Assembly: GCA_937967725.1 (NCBI GenBank)
Contig: CALBSY010000355.1
Span: 1-8,890, forward strand
Length of the DNA: 8,890 nt
Source of the DNA: an uncultured Alphaproteobacteria bacterium
GTDB lineage: Bacteria > Pseudomonadota > Alphaproteobacteria > Caulobacterales > Aquidulcibacteraceae
Direction of reading: 5' to 3'
Shown piece by piece: positions 1 through 5,639 of this stretch. The notes beneath the pieces are model-generated. The model ran no database searches. It saw only the letters and a list, made by a program, of their open reading frames with translations, and was not told the origin of the DNA. Numbering within the stretch: position 1 is the first letter of the stretch; each line of letters starts with the position of its first letter. The position numbers were made by a program, and so were the translations under genes.

Positions 1-250
1 GGCCCAGGCCGGTGATCGCGCGCACTTCCTTGATGACTTCGATCTTCTTGTCGCCGGCCGCGGCGAGAACGACCGTGAACTCGGTCTTCTCTTCGGCGGC
101 GGCGGCCGGAGCGGCGCCGCCAGCGGCGGCGACGGCCACCGGAGCAGCGGCGGAAACGCCCCACTTTTCTTCCAAAATCTTCGAAAGCTCAGCCGCTTCG
201 AGGACGGTCAACGCCGAGATATCTTCGACGCTTTTATCGAGGTTTGCCAT
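1..250 (-). CDS. rplL: 50S ribosomal protein L7/L12 (partial, N-terminal part)
   Basis: L7/L12 forms the flexible stalk of the large ribosomal subunit. It is anchored on L10 and recruits translation GTPases. The translation begins MANLDKSVEDISALTVLEAA, the usual N-terminal dimerisation and L10-binding domain. An Ala/Gly/Pro-rich hinge follows at about residues 33-52, then the start of the C-terminal domain (EKTEFTVVLAAAGDKKIEVI). The window edge cuts the gene after about 83 residues of an expected 120-125. The start is fixed by homology. The upstream AGG (GCAGGTAAC) lies about 10 bases away and is a weak ribosome site. The gene lies 55 bases after rplJ on the same strand, the standard rplJL order, and is presumably cotranscribed with it. 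Confidence 0.97.
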   Translation of the reverse strand, partial: MANLDKSVEDISALTVLEAAELSKILEEKWGVSAAAPVAVAAAGGAAPAAAAEEKTEFTVVLAAAGDKKIEVIKEVRAITGLG

Positions 251-305
251 GATGTTAGTTACCTGCTGACGTTCGTTGTTCTGAATGCGAATTGCGGAAT
301 GACGG

Positions 306-821
306 TTAGGCTGCGTCCTTGGTCGCGTAGGCGTTGAGAACGCGCGCCAGCTGACCGCCGGGCGCCGCCAACACGCCGGCGATCTTGGTCGCGGGCGCCT
401 GCAGCAGGCCAACGATCTTGCCCCGGAGCTCGTCGAGCGAAGGCAGCGTGGCGATCGCCTGCACGCCTTTCGTGTCGAGCAGCTGGTCGCCGAACAGGCC
501 GCCGAGAATGACGAACTGATCTTTTTCCTTGGCGTACGCGACAGCGACCTTGGCGGCGGCAATCGGATCCTCGGAATAGGCGATGGCGGTTGGGCCTGTG
601 AACAAATCACCGACGGCCGCCTTGGGCGTTCCGTCGATGGCGCGTTTCACAAGCCGGTTTTTTACGACCTTCAGCGAGCCGCCGGCTTCACGAAGCCGGT
701 TACGCAGCGCCGTCATATCCGCAACGGTCAGTCCGGAGTAATGGCCGACGACCATCACGCCAGCCCCGGCGAAAACCCCTTTCAGGCTTTCTACCGTTTC
801 GGCCTTCTGAGCACGATCCAT
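306..821 (-). CDS. rplJ: 50S ribosomal protein L10
   Basis: L10 (uL10) is the base of the L7/L12 stalk and binds 23S rRNA next to L11. The protein starts MDRAQKAETVESLKGVFAGA. The family's RNA-binding segment is visible around residues 35-55 (TALRNRLREAGGSLKVVKNR), and the helical C-terminus that carries L12 dimers ends LARVLNAYATKDAA. At 171 residues it has normal length. I chose the ATG at 821 rather than an upstream in-frame start at 851: GAGGAG sits six bases before 821, and the extra ten residues do not look like L10. The long leader upstream suggests autogenous control by the L10-L12 complex, as known in other bacteria. The rplA gene, its neighbour in many genomes, is about 4 kb away here. 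Confidence 0.97.
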   Translation of the reverse strand: MDRAQKAETVESLKGVFAGAGVMVVGHYSGLTVADMTALRNRLREAGGSLKVVKNRLVKRAIDGTPKAAVGDLFTGPTAIAYSEDPIAAAKVAVAYAKEKDQFVILGGLFGDQLLDTKGVQAIATLPSLDELRGKIVGLLQAPATKIAGVLAAPGGQLARVLNAYATKDAA

Positions 822-906
822 TGCGGTCTCCTCAGTTGGGCCCCCGGCCAATCCAGGCGCCCCAGCGCACGCGGACCAGCCGGCCGGCGGAAATGACCCC
901 CGAGCG

Positions 907-923
907 GCGCGCGGCCCGCGCGC
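907..923 (-). other. GC-only hairpin in the rplJ leader
   Basis: GCGCGCG and CGCGCGC form a seven-base-pair stem around a three-base loop, about 85 bases before the rplJ start. It has no U-tract and is not placed to hide the GAGGAG ribosome site directly. It could be part of the leader fold or simply reflect local GC richness. Confidence 0.25.
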
Positions 924-1006
924 TGCCTGTCCCAGAGGCCGGCCTGCGGGAGAAGGCTTGACAGCCCGCCCCGAAAAACGTCAGCTTCTGTCTATTGCTG
1001 GCTCAA

Positions 1007-1022
1007 GAAAGCGTGAGCTTTC
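1007..1022 (-). other. Perfect 6-bp hairpin in the rplJ leader
   Basis: The minus strand reads GAAAGC-TCAC-GCTTTC, a six-base-pair stem with a four-base loop, directly downstream of the candidate L10-leader core. No U-run follows, so it is not a simple terminator. It may be an anti-terminator or the lower stem of the leader fold, but its role is unknown. Confidence 0.4.
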
Positions 1023-1110
1023 AACGATTTAAGCCACGCGCATGAGGCCCTTTACGGGCACACCACACGGTGGCGCCTGCAGTCTCGGACAGGTATCGAC
1101 GGGTTAACGG
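1017..1110 (-). ncRNA. Candidate L10 leader (autoregulatory mRNA structure)
   Basis: On the minus strand this part of the rplJ upstream region contains TGTCCGAGACTGCAGG, then GCGCCAC, a small CACC-GTGT-GGTG hairpin, a GCCC-GTAAA-GGGC hairpin, and GCGTGGCTTAAATC. GCCAC can pair with the later GTGGC to close a branched structure. The AGACTGCAGG and CTTAA pieces resemble my memory of the L10-leader kink-turn element bound by L10(L12)4 upstream of rplJ. The position, 200-290 bases before the rplJ start, fits. The match is by eye, so the limits are approximate. Confidence 0.55.
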
Positions 1111-1125
1111 CCCGCCGAACGGGGC

Positions 1126-1154
1126 GATATGCACGGTTTATTGCACGCCCGCAA
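1126..1154 (-). promoter_or_regulatory. Weak candidate promoter for rplJL
   Basis: On the minus strand TTGCGG (1154-1149) is followed after 17 bases by CATATC (1131-1126). Each box is a partial match to the sigma70 consensus. Initiation near 1119 would give a leader of about 300 bases containing the L10-leader candidate, which is the expected arrangement. Other start points in this stretch are possible. Confidence 0.3.
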
Positions 1155-1233
1155 GTGGGCGCGGCACGGATTCCTGCGTTTGGCAAGTGCGGTGCACAGA
1201 CTGCGTCGGGTCAGCCACGGCTTAGCCGCTGCG

Positions 1234-1341
1234 TCAGCCCTCGCCAGACGTGGGGATGGACACGGCCGGCACCGCCAGCAGCGCGGCCAGCATCGCGAGA
1301 TACGGCGTCAAATACAGCAGCGGGATGAGGCTTTCGACCAT
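1234..1341 (-). CDS. Possible 35-residue single-pass membrane peptide
   Basis: An ATG at 1341 opens a 35-codon frame beginning MVESLIPLLYLTPYLAMLAA, continuing LLAVPAV and ending IPTSGEG before TGA. Residues 5-28 are almost entirely hydrophobic and would span a membrane once. AAGGAG lies six bases before the ATG, which is among the best ribosome sites in the window and the main reason to take this small frame seriously. It lies 66 bases downstream of the broken winged-helix regulator gene on the same strand, so it could be an intact tiny gene or the N-terminal stub of a membrane protein from the same decayed operon. I do not recognise the family. Confidence 0.35.
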   Translation of the reverse strand: MVESLIPLLYLTPYLAMLAALLAVPAVSIPTSGEG

Positions 1342-1407
1342 TGCGCGCTCCTTCCCCGCCGGGAGGAGAACCGCCGCAAGAGCGCGCCGTTCCTGGCCGA
1401 TCGCAGT

Positions 1408-1534
1408 TCAGCCCGGCTTGTCGCCCACCAGCTTGGCGATCGCTTCCAAGTACGACGCGAACGCCGCCCGGCCCTGTTGGGTTATGCGCGCCCGGGTCAG
1501 CGGCTTGCGGTCGACGAAGCCATCGTGGCGCCAA
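1408..1534 (-). pseudogene. 3' remnant of a winged-helix (MarR/HTH_34-like) regulator gene
   Basis: The minus-strand frame ending at the TGA at 1408-1410 reads HDGFVDRKPLTRARITQQGR, then AAFASYLEAIAKLVGDKPG. This is the typical end of small winged-helix regulators of the PF13601 type: the wing (GFV, then a charged turn), a strand before 'T..GR.AF', and a final helix with a Y-L-E pattern. The upstream half with the recognition helix is absent. The same frame hits TAG about 13 codons before the remnant, and the DNA beyond belongs to the promoter and membrane protein gene on the other strand. The gene was therefore truncated, probably by a deletion or by arrival of the divergent gene pair. The homology call rests on about 38 residues read by eye. 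Confidence 0.55.
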
Positions 1535-1545
1535 GTCCGCTTTGA

Positions 1546-1574
1546 TTGACAATATGTCCGCTATTTTTTACATA
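1546..1574 (+). promoter_or_regulatory. Promoter of the membrane protein-XRE pair
   Basis: A perfect TTGACA box (1546-1551) is followed after 17 bases by TACATA (1569-1574). Transcription would begin near 1581, about 25 bases before the ATG at 1607. The local AT-richness (a run of six T at 1564-1569) stands out against the GC-rich surroundings. Confidence 0.6.
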
Positions 1575-1580
1575 TGGTCC
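1548..1580 (+). promoter_or_regulatory. Candidate operator: dyad and direct repeat over the promoter
   Basis: GACA-ATA-TGTC (1548-1558) is a dyad overlapping the -35 box. AATATGTCC (1551-1559) recurs in near-identical form as CATATGGTCC (1571-1580) over and after the -10 box, about two helical turns away. This is a plausible binding site for the XRE regulator encoded by the second gene of the pair, implying autorepression. It is inference from position and symmetry only. Confidence 0.4.
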
Positions 1581-1606
1581 AACAAAGCAGACATTGGAGT
1601 AGGGTA

Positions 1607-2026
1607 ATGTCCTTTCGAGAGAAGAGCGCTTGGATCGCGCTGGTCACGTACGGGGTCGTGTTTGGCGGCTACTTCCTTGTGCTGTTCCAGAACTGGCAGG
1701 ACAGCTACGGCCGCTTCCTGAGCATCGGGTTGTTGGTCGGCGCGGTGATCGCGCTCATCGTCATTGCGACCGTGCTGACGATCGTGGCCGCCCTCCTCAA
1801 CCCAAAGGAAGCGAACGCACCGGCCGATGAGCGCGAAACGCTGATCGATCTCAAGGCCGAGCGCATCGCCTCGTACACGCTGTCCGTCGGCGTGTTGCTG
1901 ATGATCGGCGCGCTGTTGCTCGGCTGGAACCCCCACCTGGTCGCCAACCTGCTGCTCGCTGCGCTGGTCGTATCAGAACTGGTGAAAGCCGGCGCCCAGA
2001 TCGCCTACTTCCGCGCGGGCGCGTGA
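1607..2026 (+). CDS. Small multi-pass membrane protein paired with an XRE regulator
   Basis: The 139-residue product begins MSFREKSAWIALVTYGVVFG and has four predicted membrane segments at about residues 9-27, 38-63, 88-106 and 110-127. A charged loop at about 66-88 contains DERE and LKAERIASY. This layout, with an acidic 'DER' loop between two helical hairpins, is common in small alphaproteobacterial membrane proteins encoded next to short XRE regulators; I cannot name the family with certainty. I chose the ATG at 1607 over the in-frame ATG at 1574 because GGAG lies seven bases before it, and because 1574 would start at or before the likely transcription start. The stop overlaps the next gene's ATG, pointing to coupled expression. 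Function is unknown; it may be a sensor or target in the same circuit as the regulator. Confidence 0.85.
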   Translation: MSFREKSAWIALVTYGVVFGGYFLVLFQNWQDSYGRFLSIGLLVGAVIALIVIATVLTIVAALLNPKEANAPADERETLIDLKAERIASYTLSVGVLLMIGALLLGWNPHLVANLLLAALVVSELVKAGAQIAYFRAGA

Positions 2027-2232
2027 TGGCGATCGAAAACGAAATCCGGCGCCTGCGCTTCGAGCACGGCGAGATGACGCAAGCGCAATTGGCCGAGCGC
2101 ATCGGCATGACGCGCCAGACCGTGATCGCAATCGAGCAGAACAAGTACGCGCCCTCGCTCGAGGCCGCTTTCCGCATCGCGCATGCATTCGGCGCGCCGT
2201 TGGAGAGCGTGTTCCGGTGGAAGGCGGACTAG
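2026..2232 (+). CDS. Short XRE/Cro-type HTH regulator (YozG-like)
   Basis: A 68-residue DNA-binding protein made almost entirely of one helix-turn-helix domain. The first helix is EIRRLRFEHG (about residues 6-15). The HTH follows as MTQAQLAERIGMTRQTVIAI (18-37), and EQNKYAPSLEAAFRIAHAFG with a final SVFRW completes the fold. The pattern 'TRQTV.AIE..KY.PSL..A..IA..FG' is typical of the YozG-like XRE subfamily. The ATG at 2026 shares a base with the upstream TGA (TGATG). A GTG at 2023 is the only nearby alternative. No clear ribosome site is visible, so translational coupling is likely. The usual role is repression of its own operon, fitting the repeat elements at 1548-1580. Confidence 0.9.
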   Translation: MAIENEIRRLRFEHGEMTQAQLAERIGMTRQTVIAIEQNKYAPSLEAAFRIAHAFGAPLESVFRWKAD

Positions 2233-2301
2233 CCCGTAGGCGGGGTAGAACCGGCCCGCGGGATTTTGCAAATCGCCAGCGAAGTCATAAAATGACGCCG
2301 A

Positions 2302-2317
2302 GGCCTGCTGGCAGGCC
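2302..2317 (+). other. Short hairpin between the XRE gene and the next gene
   Basis: GGCCTG-CTGG-CAGGCC forms a six-base-pair stem 70 bases after the XRE stop. No T-run follows, so it is at best a weak or Rho-assisted end signal. Nothing else is evident between 2233 and 2340. Confidence 0.25.
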
Positions 2318-2355
2318 CGATGCGCCGCCCAAATTGCCCGGTCTGGAGGCCCCCA

Positions 2356-2649
2356 ATGATCGATATCCTAGTTAGCACGCTAGTTCAGGCGGCGCTTGGA
2401 GAACCACAGGAAACGCCGGTCACGGATGCGCCGGCAGCAGTGGAGGCCGCAAGTCCCGATGCAACGGGGGCCGACGAGCAAGCCGCGCGGCGCGAAGCGC
2501 GTCATCGGCGGCGCTGCCGCATGGAAGTCGTAACCGGTTCTCGGCTACCCGCTACGACTTGCAGCAGCAATGCACAAGACCAACGATGGGAGGCAGAAGC
2601 TCGCTGGCAGCTTCAGCGCATCATCCCAAACCCCACGCAACCTGAGTGA
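2356..2649 (+). CDS. Hypothetical protein with CRMEVVTGSRLP motif and two cysteines
   Basis: A 97-residue protein starting MIDILVSTLVQAALGEPQET. The N-terminal 15 residues are mildly hydrophobic and could be a poor export signal. An Ala/Asp/Glu-rich linker runs to about residue 43, followed by a basic stretch (REARHRRRC) and the segment CRMEVVTGSRLPATTC with cysteines at 54 and 69. The order Cys, 'VTGSRLP', Cys recurs, in my recollection, in small alphaproteobacterial hypothetical proteins, where the two cysteines might form a disulfide after export. I know no function. The ATG at 2356 is preferred because GGAGG lies six bases ahead; the 12 extra residues from the upstream ATG at 2320 are unsupported. 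The gene converges on the sulfotransferase gene with 26 bases between the stops and no clear terminator. Confidence 0.75.
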   Translation: MIDILVSTLVQAALGEPQETPVTDAPAAVEAASPDATGADEQAARREARHRRRCRMEVVTGSRLPATTCSSNAQDQRWEAEARWQLQRIIPNPTQPE

Positions 2650-2675
2650 GCGTTGGGGGCAGTCGCGCGAACTAT

Positions 2676-4349
2676 TTAGGCAGGCTTGTAGCCAAAATGC
2701 GATATCCAAGGCGCGAGTTTGTGCAGGTGAGGCGCTAGGAACGGCCCATATGAACGCCAGCTGCCACTGCCATCGTACAAGTCTTGGGTAAGTTGCGGAG
2801 CACTCACCGTCGAAAGCGGACGTCGATTGGCCCGTTCGGAAAAGCGCGCCATCTCCTCCTGCCAATCGATGCCAATGAACTCGCACAACTTCGAAACCGT
2901 CCCCCTCAGATCACCGACAACATCTTCATAACGGCAGAGCAGCGGAGCGAGCCGCGTATTGCGCTGACTCAACGAGAACAGATGCATCACCGCGCAATAG
3001 AGGCTAACGGCGCCCTCTAGCGTACAGAATTCGTAAGTGGCGCTGTTCATGCCAAACCGGCGCCTAAAACAGCTAATCACAACGTCGCGCGGATCGCGGA
3101 CGGCGAAGATGACCTTAGCCTCGGGAAAGAGCGTCGGGATAAACCCCGCGAACACACTGTTAAGCGGCATCTTATCAATAAAGACTTTGTCCTCCAGTGA
3201 AGGCCGCCGCTGAACTATGCGACGCCAGTATGCCGCGCGGATGTCCTGATAGCCGAACTGCTTTCTTGCCTCGAAAGCTTTGAAGGGATCGGGGTGGTTC
3301 AGGAAAGGCTGTATCGCTTGACGCAAGGCGTCAGTCTCATCCGACGTGACGACAGCTCGATTCCCAGACAAGCACTGTTCCAACAGCGTTGTTCCGGTCC
3401 GAGGGAAACCCAAAAGGAATACATGCTTTGCTGGGGAAGGAGCGCCGGCGCTCTCCTCCTGCATCGGCGGTGAAAGCCTTCCAACGGACAAAGTCAGGCG
3501 CTCAACCAAACTTTGAAAGCTCCCGGCCCGGTTCATATTCGAACGCTCGTAGGCTTCTCTCAACAGTCGTTTTGACGAGGCGTACTGCTCAAACGCAGCC
3601 TCGAAGTCACCGTCGCGATCCGCGATATCCGCGAGTGTTCCGATCGCGCGCGCGCGTATCGTTGCATCCGTGTCCGCTTCCTCCAGTATCCAATTCAGCT
3701 GGGCCTTCGCGGCGCGATCCGCGCCAGCATGGAATTGTGCTCTAGCCAATGAAAGCGCCGTACCTGCGTTCGGGAGAAGTTCGAACGCGCGCTCGCCACA
3801 TCTTTGTGCGACTTCGTCAGCACCTCGCGCAGTCGCCTCGATCGAAATGAGCTCGAGAAGCTCACTTTGTTCAGCTACTCCGTTTGCCCCATCGGCGATC
3901 TTCTCGGCAGCGGAGTAATCGCCTTCGGCAACCTCAACCAATACCAGCGCTTCCCTCGACGGATGATGTTCCGGCTGTTGAGCCAAGACGATGCGAAACT
4001 CGCGCCGCGCCCGGTCGAACCGCTCGAACGCGCGATAGAGCTGCCCCAGCTTGAAGGCGAGTACTGGGGCATCGGGTGCGATCGTCTTGCCTTCCTCCAG
4101 CAGCGAACGCGCTTCCTCCATCCTCCCCGAGAAATGCAAAAGGTCGGCGAGGAAAAGAAGGATTTCGAGGTTACGCGGAGCCAAGACGCGCGCGCTCCGC
4201 AACTTCTCCATGGCGAGCGGCGTGTCGCCCTGGCGCGCAGCGTCCGCCGCCGCCTGCCAAAGCGCACGAACATCCGCCTTTGTGCTGTTTCCCTTGGACA
4301 TGGCAAACGTGTCCGTTGCCTCATCGTCGCGCAAGTGTGCAGTCAGCAT
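2676..4349 (-). CDS. TPR-repeat sulfotransferase
   Basis: A two-part protein of up to 557 residues. The N-terminal half (about 27-265) is helical and repetitive with TPR-like units (for example AMEKLRSARVLAPRNLEILL, then ARSLLEEGKTIAPDAPVLAF). The C-terminal half (about 305-557) is a PAPS-dependent sulfotransferase (Sulfotransfer_3 type). The 5'-phosphosulfate loop is LLGFPRTGTTLLEQ (312-325). SDETDAL (336-342) carries a candidate catalytic acid, DKMPLN is at 392-397, and the 3'-phosphate motif VRDPRDVVISCF (417-428) supplies Arg418 and Ser426. It should move sulfate from PAPS to an unknown acceptor, with the TPRs choosing the partner. No signal peptide or membrane segment is evident. The start is uncertain: neither the ATG at 4349 nor the one at 4301 (MSKGNSTKAD) has a good ribosome site. 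Sampled lines look about 55-57% GC, lower than neighbouring genes, which hints at acquisition. Confidence 0.9.
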   Translation of the reverse strand: MLTAHLRDDEATDTFAMSKGNSTKADVRALWQAAADAARQGDTPLAMEKLRSARVLAPRNLEILLFLADLLHFSGRMEEARSLLEEGKTIAPDAPVLAFKLGQLYRAFERFDRARREFRIVLAQQPEHHPSREALVLVEVAEGDYSAAEKIADGANGVAEQSELLELISIEATARGADEVAQRCGERAFELLPNAGTALSLARAQFHAGADRAAKAQLNWILEEADTDATIRARAIGTLADIADRDGDFEAAFEQYASSKRLLREAYERSNMNRAGSFQSLVERLTLSVGRLSPPMQEESAGAPSPAKHVFLLGFPRTGTTLLEQCLSGNRAVVTSDETDALRQAIQPFLNHPDPFKAFEARKQFGYQDIRAAYWRRIVQRRPSLEDKVFIDKMPLNSVFAGFIPTLFPEAKVIFAVRDPRDVVISCFRRRFGMNSATYEFCTLEGAVSLYCAVMHLFSLSQRNTRLAPLLCRYEDVVGDLRGTVSKLCEFIGIDWQEEMARFSERANRRPLSTVSAPQLTQDLYDGSGSWRSYGPFLAPHLHKLAPWISHFGYKPA

Positions 4350-4424
4350 AGCGCGGTGGCAAACGAGGTGTCAGAACTGGCTGGTAGGCGAGCGCCCGCT
4401 TGGCGGTATCAGCCTGGGCCGCCG

Positions 4425-4913
4425 CTACCTTTTGATCGGCAGCCAGATCTCAACAGTGCCAAGTCCCGTCTCTGGATTGAAATCGGCGCCGTAGCGCTCA
4501 AAAAAATCCGGAGCGGCCGGATCGGGCCGCGCATGCTGGCGCCCTGATTTCGGCAACCAGTCATTCAACACGCTGTCCATGCTTTGGCGAATTTCACCGA
4601 TCGGCCCCGTGTGAGCGAAGACGGCGTAGTGTTGCGCCACGATGCGCATACGGCTGAGTGCGGGATGCACCGGCGCGAACGCGCCGACGACGAAGCCGGT
4701 AACGTATGTAAAAACGTTCTCGCCATTGAGAACATCGTACCAGACGCCATAGGCATCGCCGCCGACGCGGCCCGTGACATACGCCGCTTGTGAGCGCAAA
4801 TCCGCCCACTGCGCCGGAATGAGTGACAATTTGTCCGGCGGATATCGCTTGGCCAATCCCACCGCCTGAAAAGCGGCGCGATCCATGACACGAGGTTGGC
4901 CAAGCGCCGCCAT
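4425..4913 (-). CDS. GyrI-like / AraC effector-binding domain protein
   Basis: The 162-residue protein is a stand-alone GyrI-like (effector-binding) domain. Landmarks of the family are present in order: an early IPAQWADL (32-39), YGVWYD (55-60), FTYVTGFVVG (68-77), AQHYAVFAHTGPIGEIRQSM (93-112), NDWLPKSG (117-124), DFFERYG (136-142) with the usually conserved glutamate at 139, and a closing VEIWLPIK. Such proteins bind small cationic or hydrophobic ligands, and some (SbmC/GyrI) protect DNA gyrase. Which applies here cannot be told. There is no DNA-binding domain. The ATG shares one base with the rplA stop (TAATG), so it is very likely cotranscribed and translationally coupled to rplA. A second ATG at 4886 is less likely. 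Confidence 0.85.
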   Translation of the reverse strand: MAALGQPRVMDRAAFQAVGLAKRYPPDKLSLIPAQWADLRSQAAYVTGRVGGDAYGVWYDVLNGENVFTYVTGFVVGAFAPVHPALSRMRIVAQHYAVFAHTGPIGEIRQSMDSVLNDWLPKSGRQHARPDPAAPDFFERYGADFNPETGLGTVEIWLPIKR

Positions 4914-5635
4914 TAGCCCTGCGCCGTGGCGTTGGCCGGATCGATGCGCACGCCCGGGCCCATCGTCGTGGAGATGGCGACCTTCTTCACGTACGTCCCC
5001 TTCGCGCCCGACGGCTTGGCCTTCGCCACAGCGTCCACAAACGCTTTCACGTTCTGGCGGATTTGTTCTTCGCTGAAGCTGGCCTTGCCCACGCCAGCGT
5101 GAATGATGCCGGCCTTCTCGACCCGAAACTCGACCGCCCCGCCCTTGGCGTCGGCGACGGCCTTTTTCACATCCATAGTCACCGTGCCGACCTTCGGGTT
5201 CGGCATCATGCCGCGCGGACCCAGCACTTTGCCGAGCCGGCCCACCAGCGCCATCATGTCCGGCGTGGCGATCAGGCGGTCGAAATCGATCGTCCCGCCA
5301 TTGATGGTCTCGAACAAATCCTCGGCGCCGACGATATCGGCGCCCGCGGCCTTGGCCTCCTCCGCTCTTGGTCCCTTGGCGAACACGGCGACGCGCGCCT
5401 TGCGCCCGGTGCCGTTCGGCAACGAGACCACGCCGCGCACCTGCTGATCCGGATACTTCGGATCGACACCCAGATTCATCGAGACTTCGACGGTCTCATC
5501 GAATTTGGCGTTGGCGCGGTCCTTGATCAGCTTCACCGCTTCATCGAGCGTGTGCAGTTTGCGGCTATCGATGCCAGCGTGGCTCTTGGCCATGCGCTTC
5601 GTGGTTTTCACCGTCTTGGTGGGAGCTTGCGCCAT
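4913..5635 (-). CDS. rplA: 50S ribosomal protein L1
   Basis: L1 (uL1) forms the mobile stalk at the ribosomal E site and, in many bacteria, represses its own rplKA mRNA. The product is 240 residues, close to the usual 230. Its signature GRLGKVLGPRGMMPNPKVGT is clear in the middle, preceded by the RGVVSLPNGTGRKARVAVFA strand region. The C-terminal domain shows FRVEKAGIIHAGVGKASFSE and GVRIDPA. The ATG at 5635 lies five bases after the rplK stop, with GGAG about eight bases before it. A longer in-frame frame back to 5683 reads through rplK sequence and is not protein-like (MQAPPVQWAWKWWSRP), so I rejected it. An ATG at 5593 is also possible (MAKSHAGIDSRKL). Confidence 0.97.
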   Translation of the reverse strand: MAQAPTKTVKTTKRMAKSHAGIDSRKLHTLDEAVKLIKDRANAKFDETVEVSMNLGVDPKYPDQQVRGVVSLPNGTGRKARVAVFAKGPRAEEAKAAGADIVGAEDLFETINGGTIDFDRLIATPDMMALVGRLGKVLGPRGMMPNPKVGTVTMDVKKAVADAKGGAVEFRVEKAGIIHAGVGKASFSEEQIRQNVKAFVDAVAKAKPSGAKGTYVKKVAISTTMGPGVRIDPANATAQG

Positions 5636-5639
5636 CGGT

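Noticed and set aside
12..269. 85-codon open frame on the plus strand
   Set aside because: It is antisense to rplL, which is certain from its sequence.
959..964. TTGACA on the plus strand
   Set aside because: A good -35 box, but no -10-like hexamer at 16-18 bases and no plus-strand gene follows. It lies within the rplJ leader.
1129..1607. Several 88-138 codon frames on both strands
   Set aside because: They overlap one another, have Arg-rich low-information products and lack ribosome sites. The better explanation of this stretch is the regulator remnant and the small peptide in another minus-strand frame.
4350..4424. Possible terminator or promoter between the GyrI-like and sulfotransferase genes
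   Set aside because: Short GC-rich inverted matches exist but there is no T-run and no convincing hexamer pair, so I cannot assign a signal.
3804..4547. 247-codon open frame on the plus strand
   Set aside because: It is antisense to the sulfotransferase TPR region and the end of the GyrI-like gene, with no ribosome site or recognisable motif.
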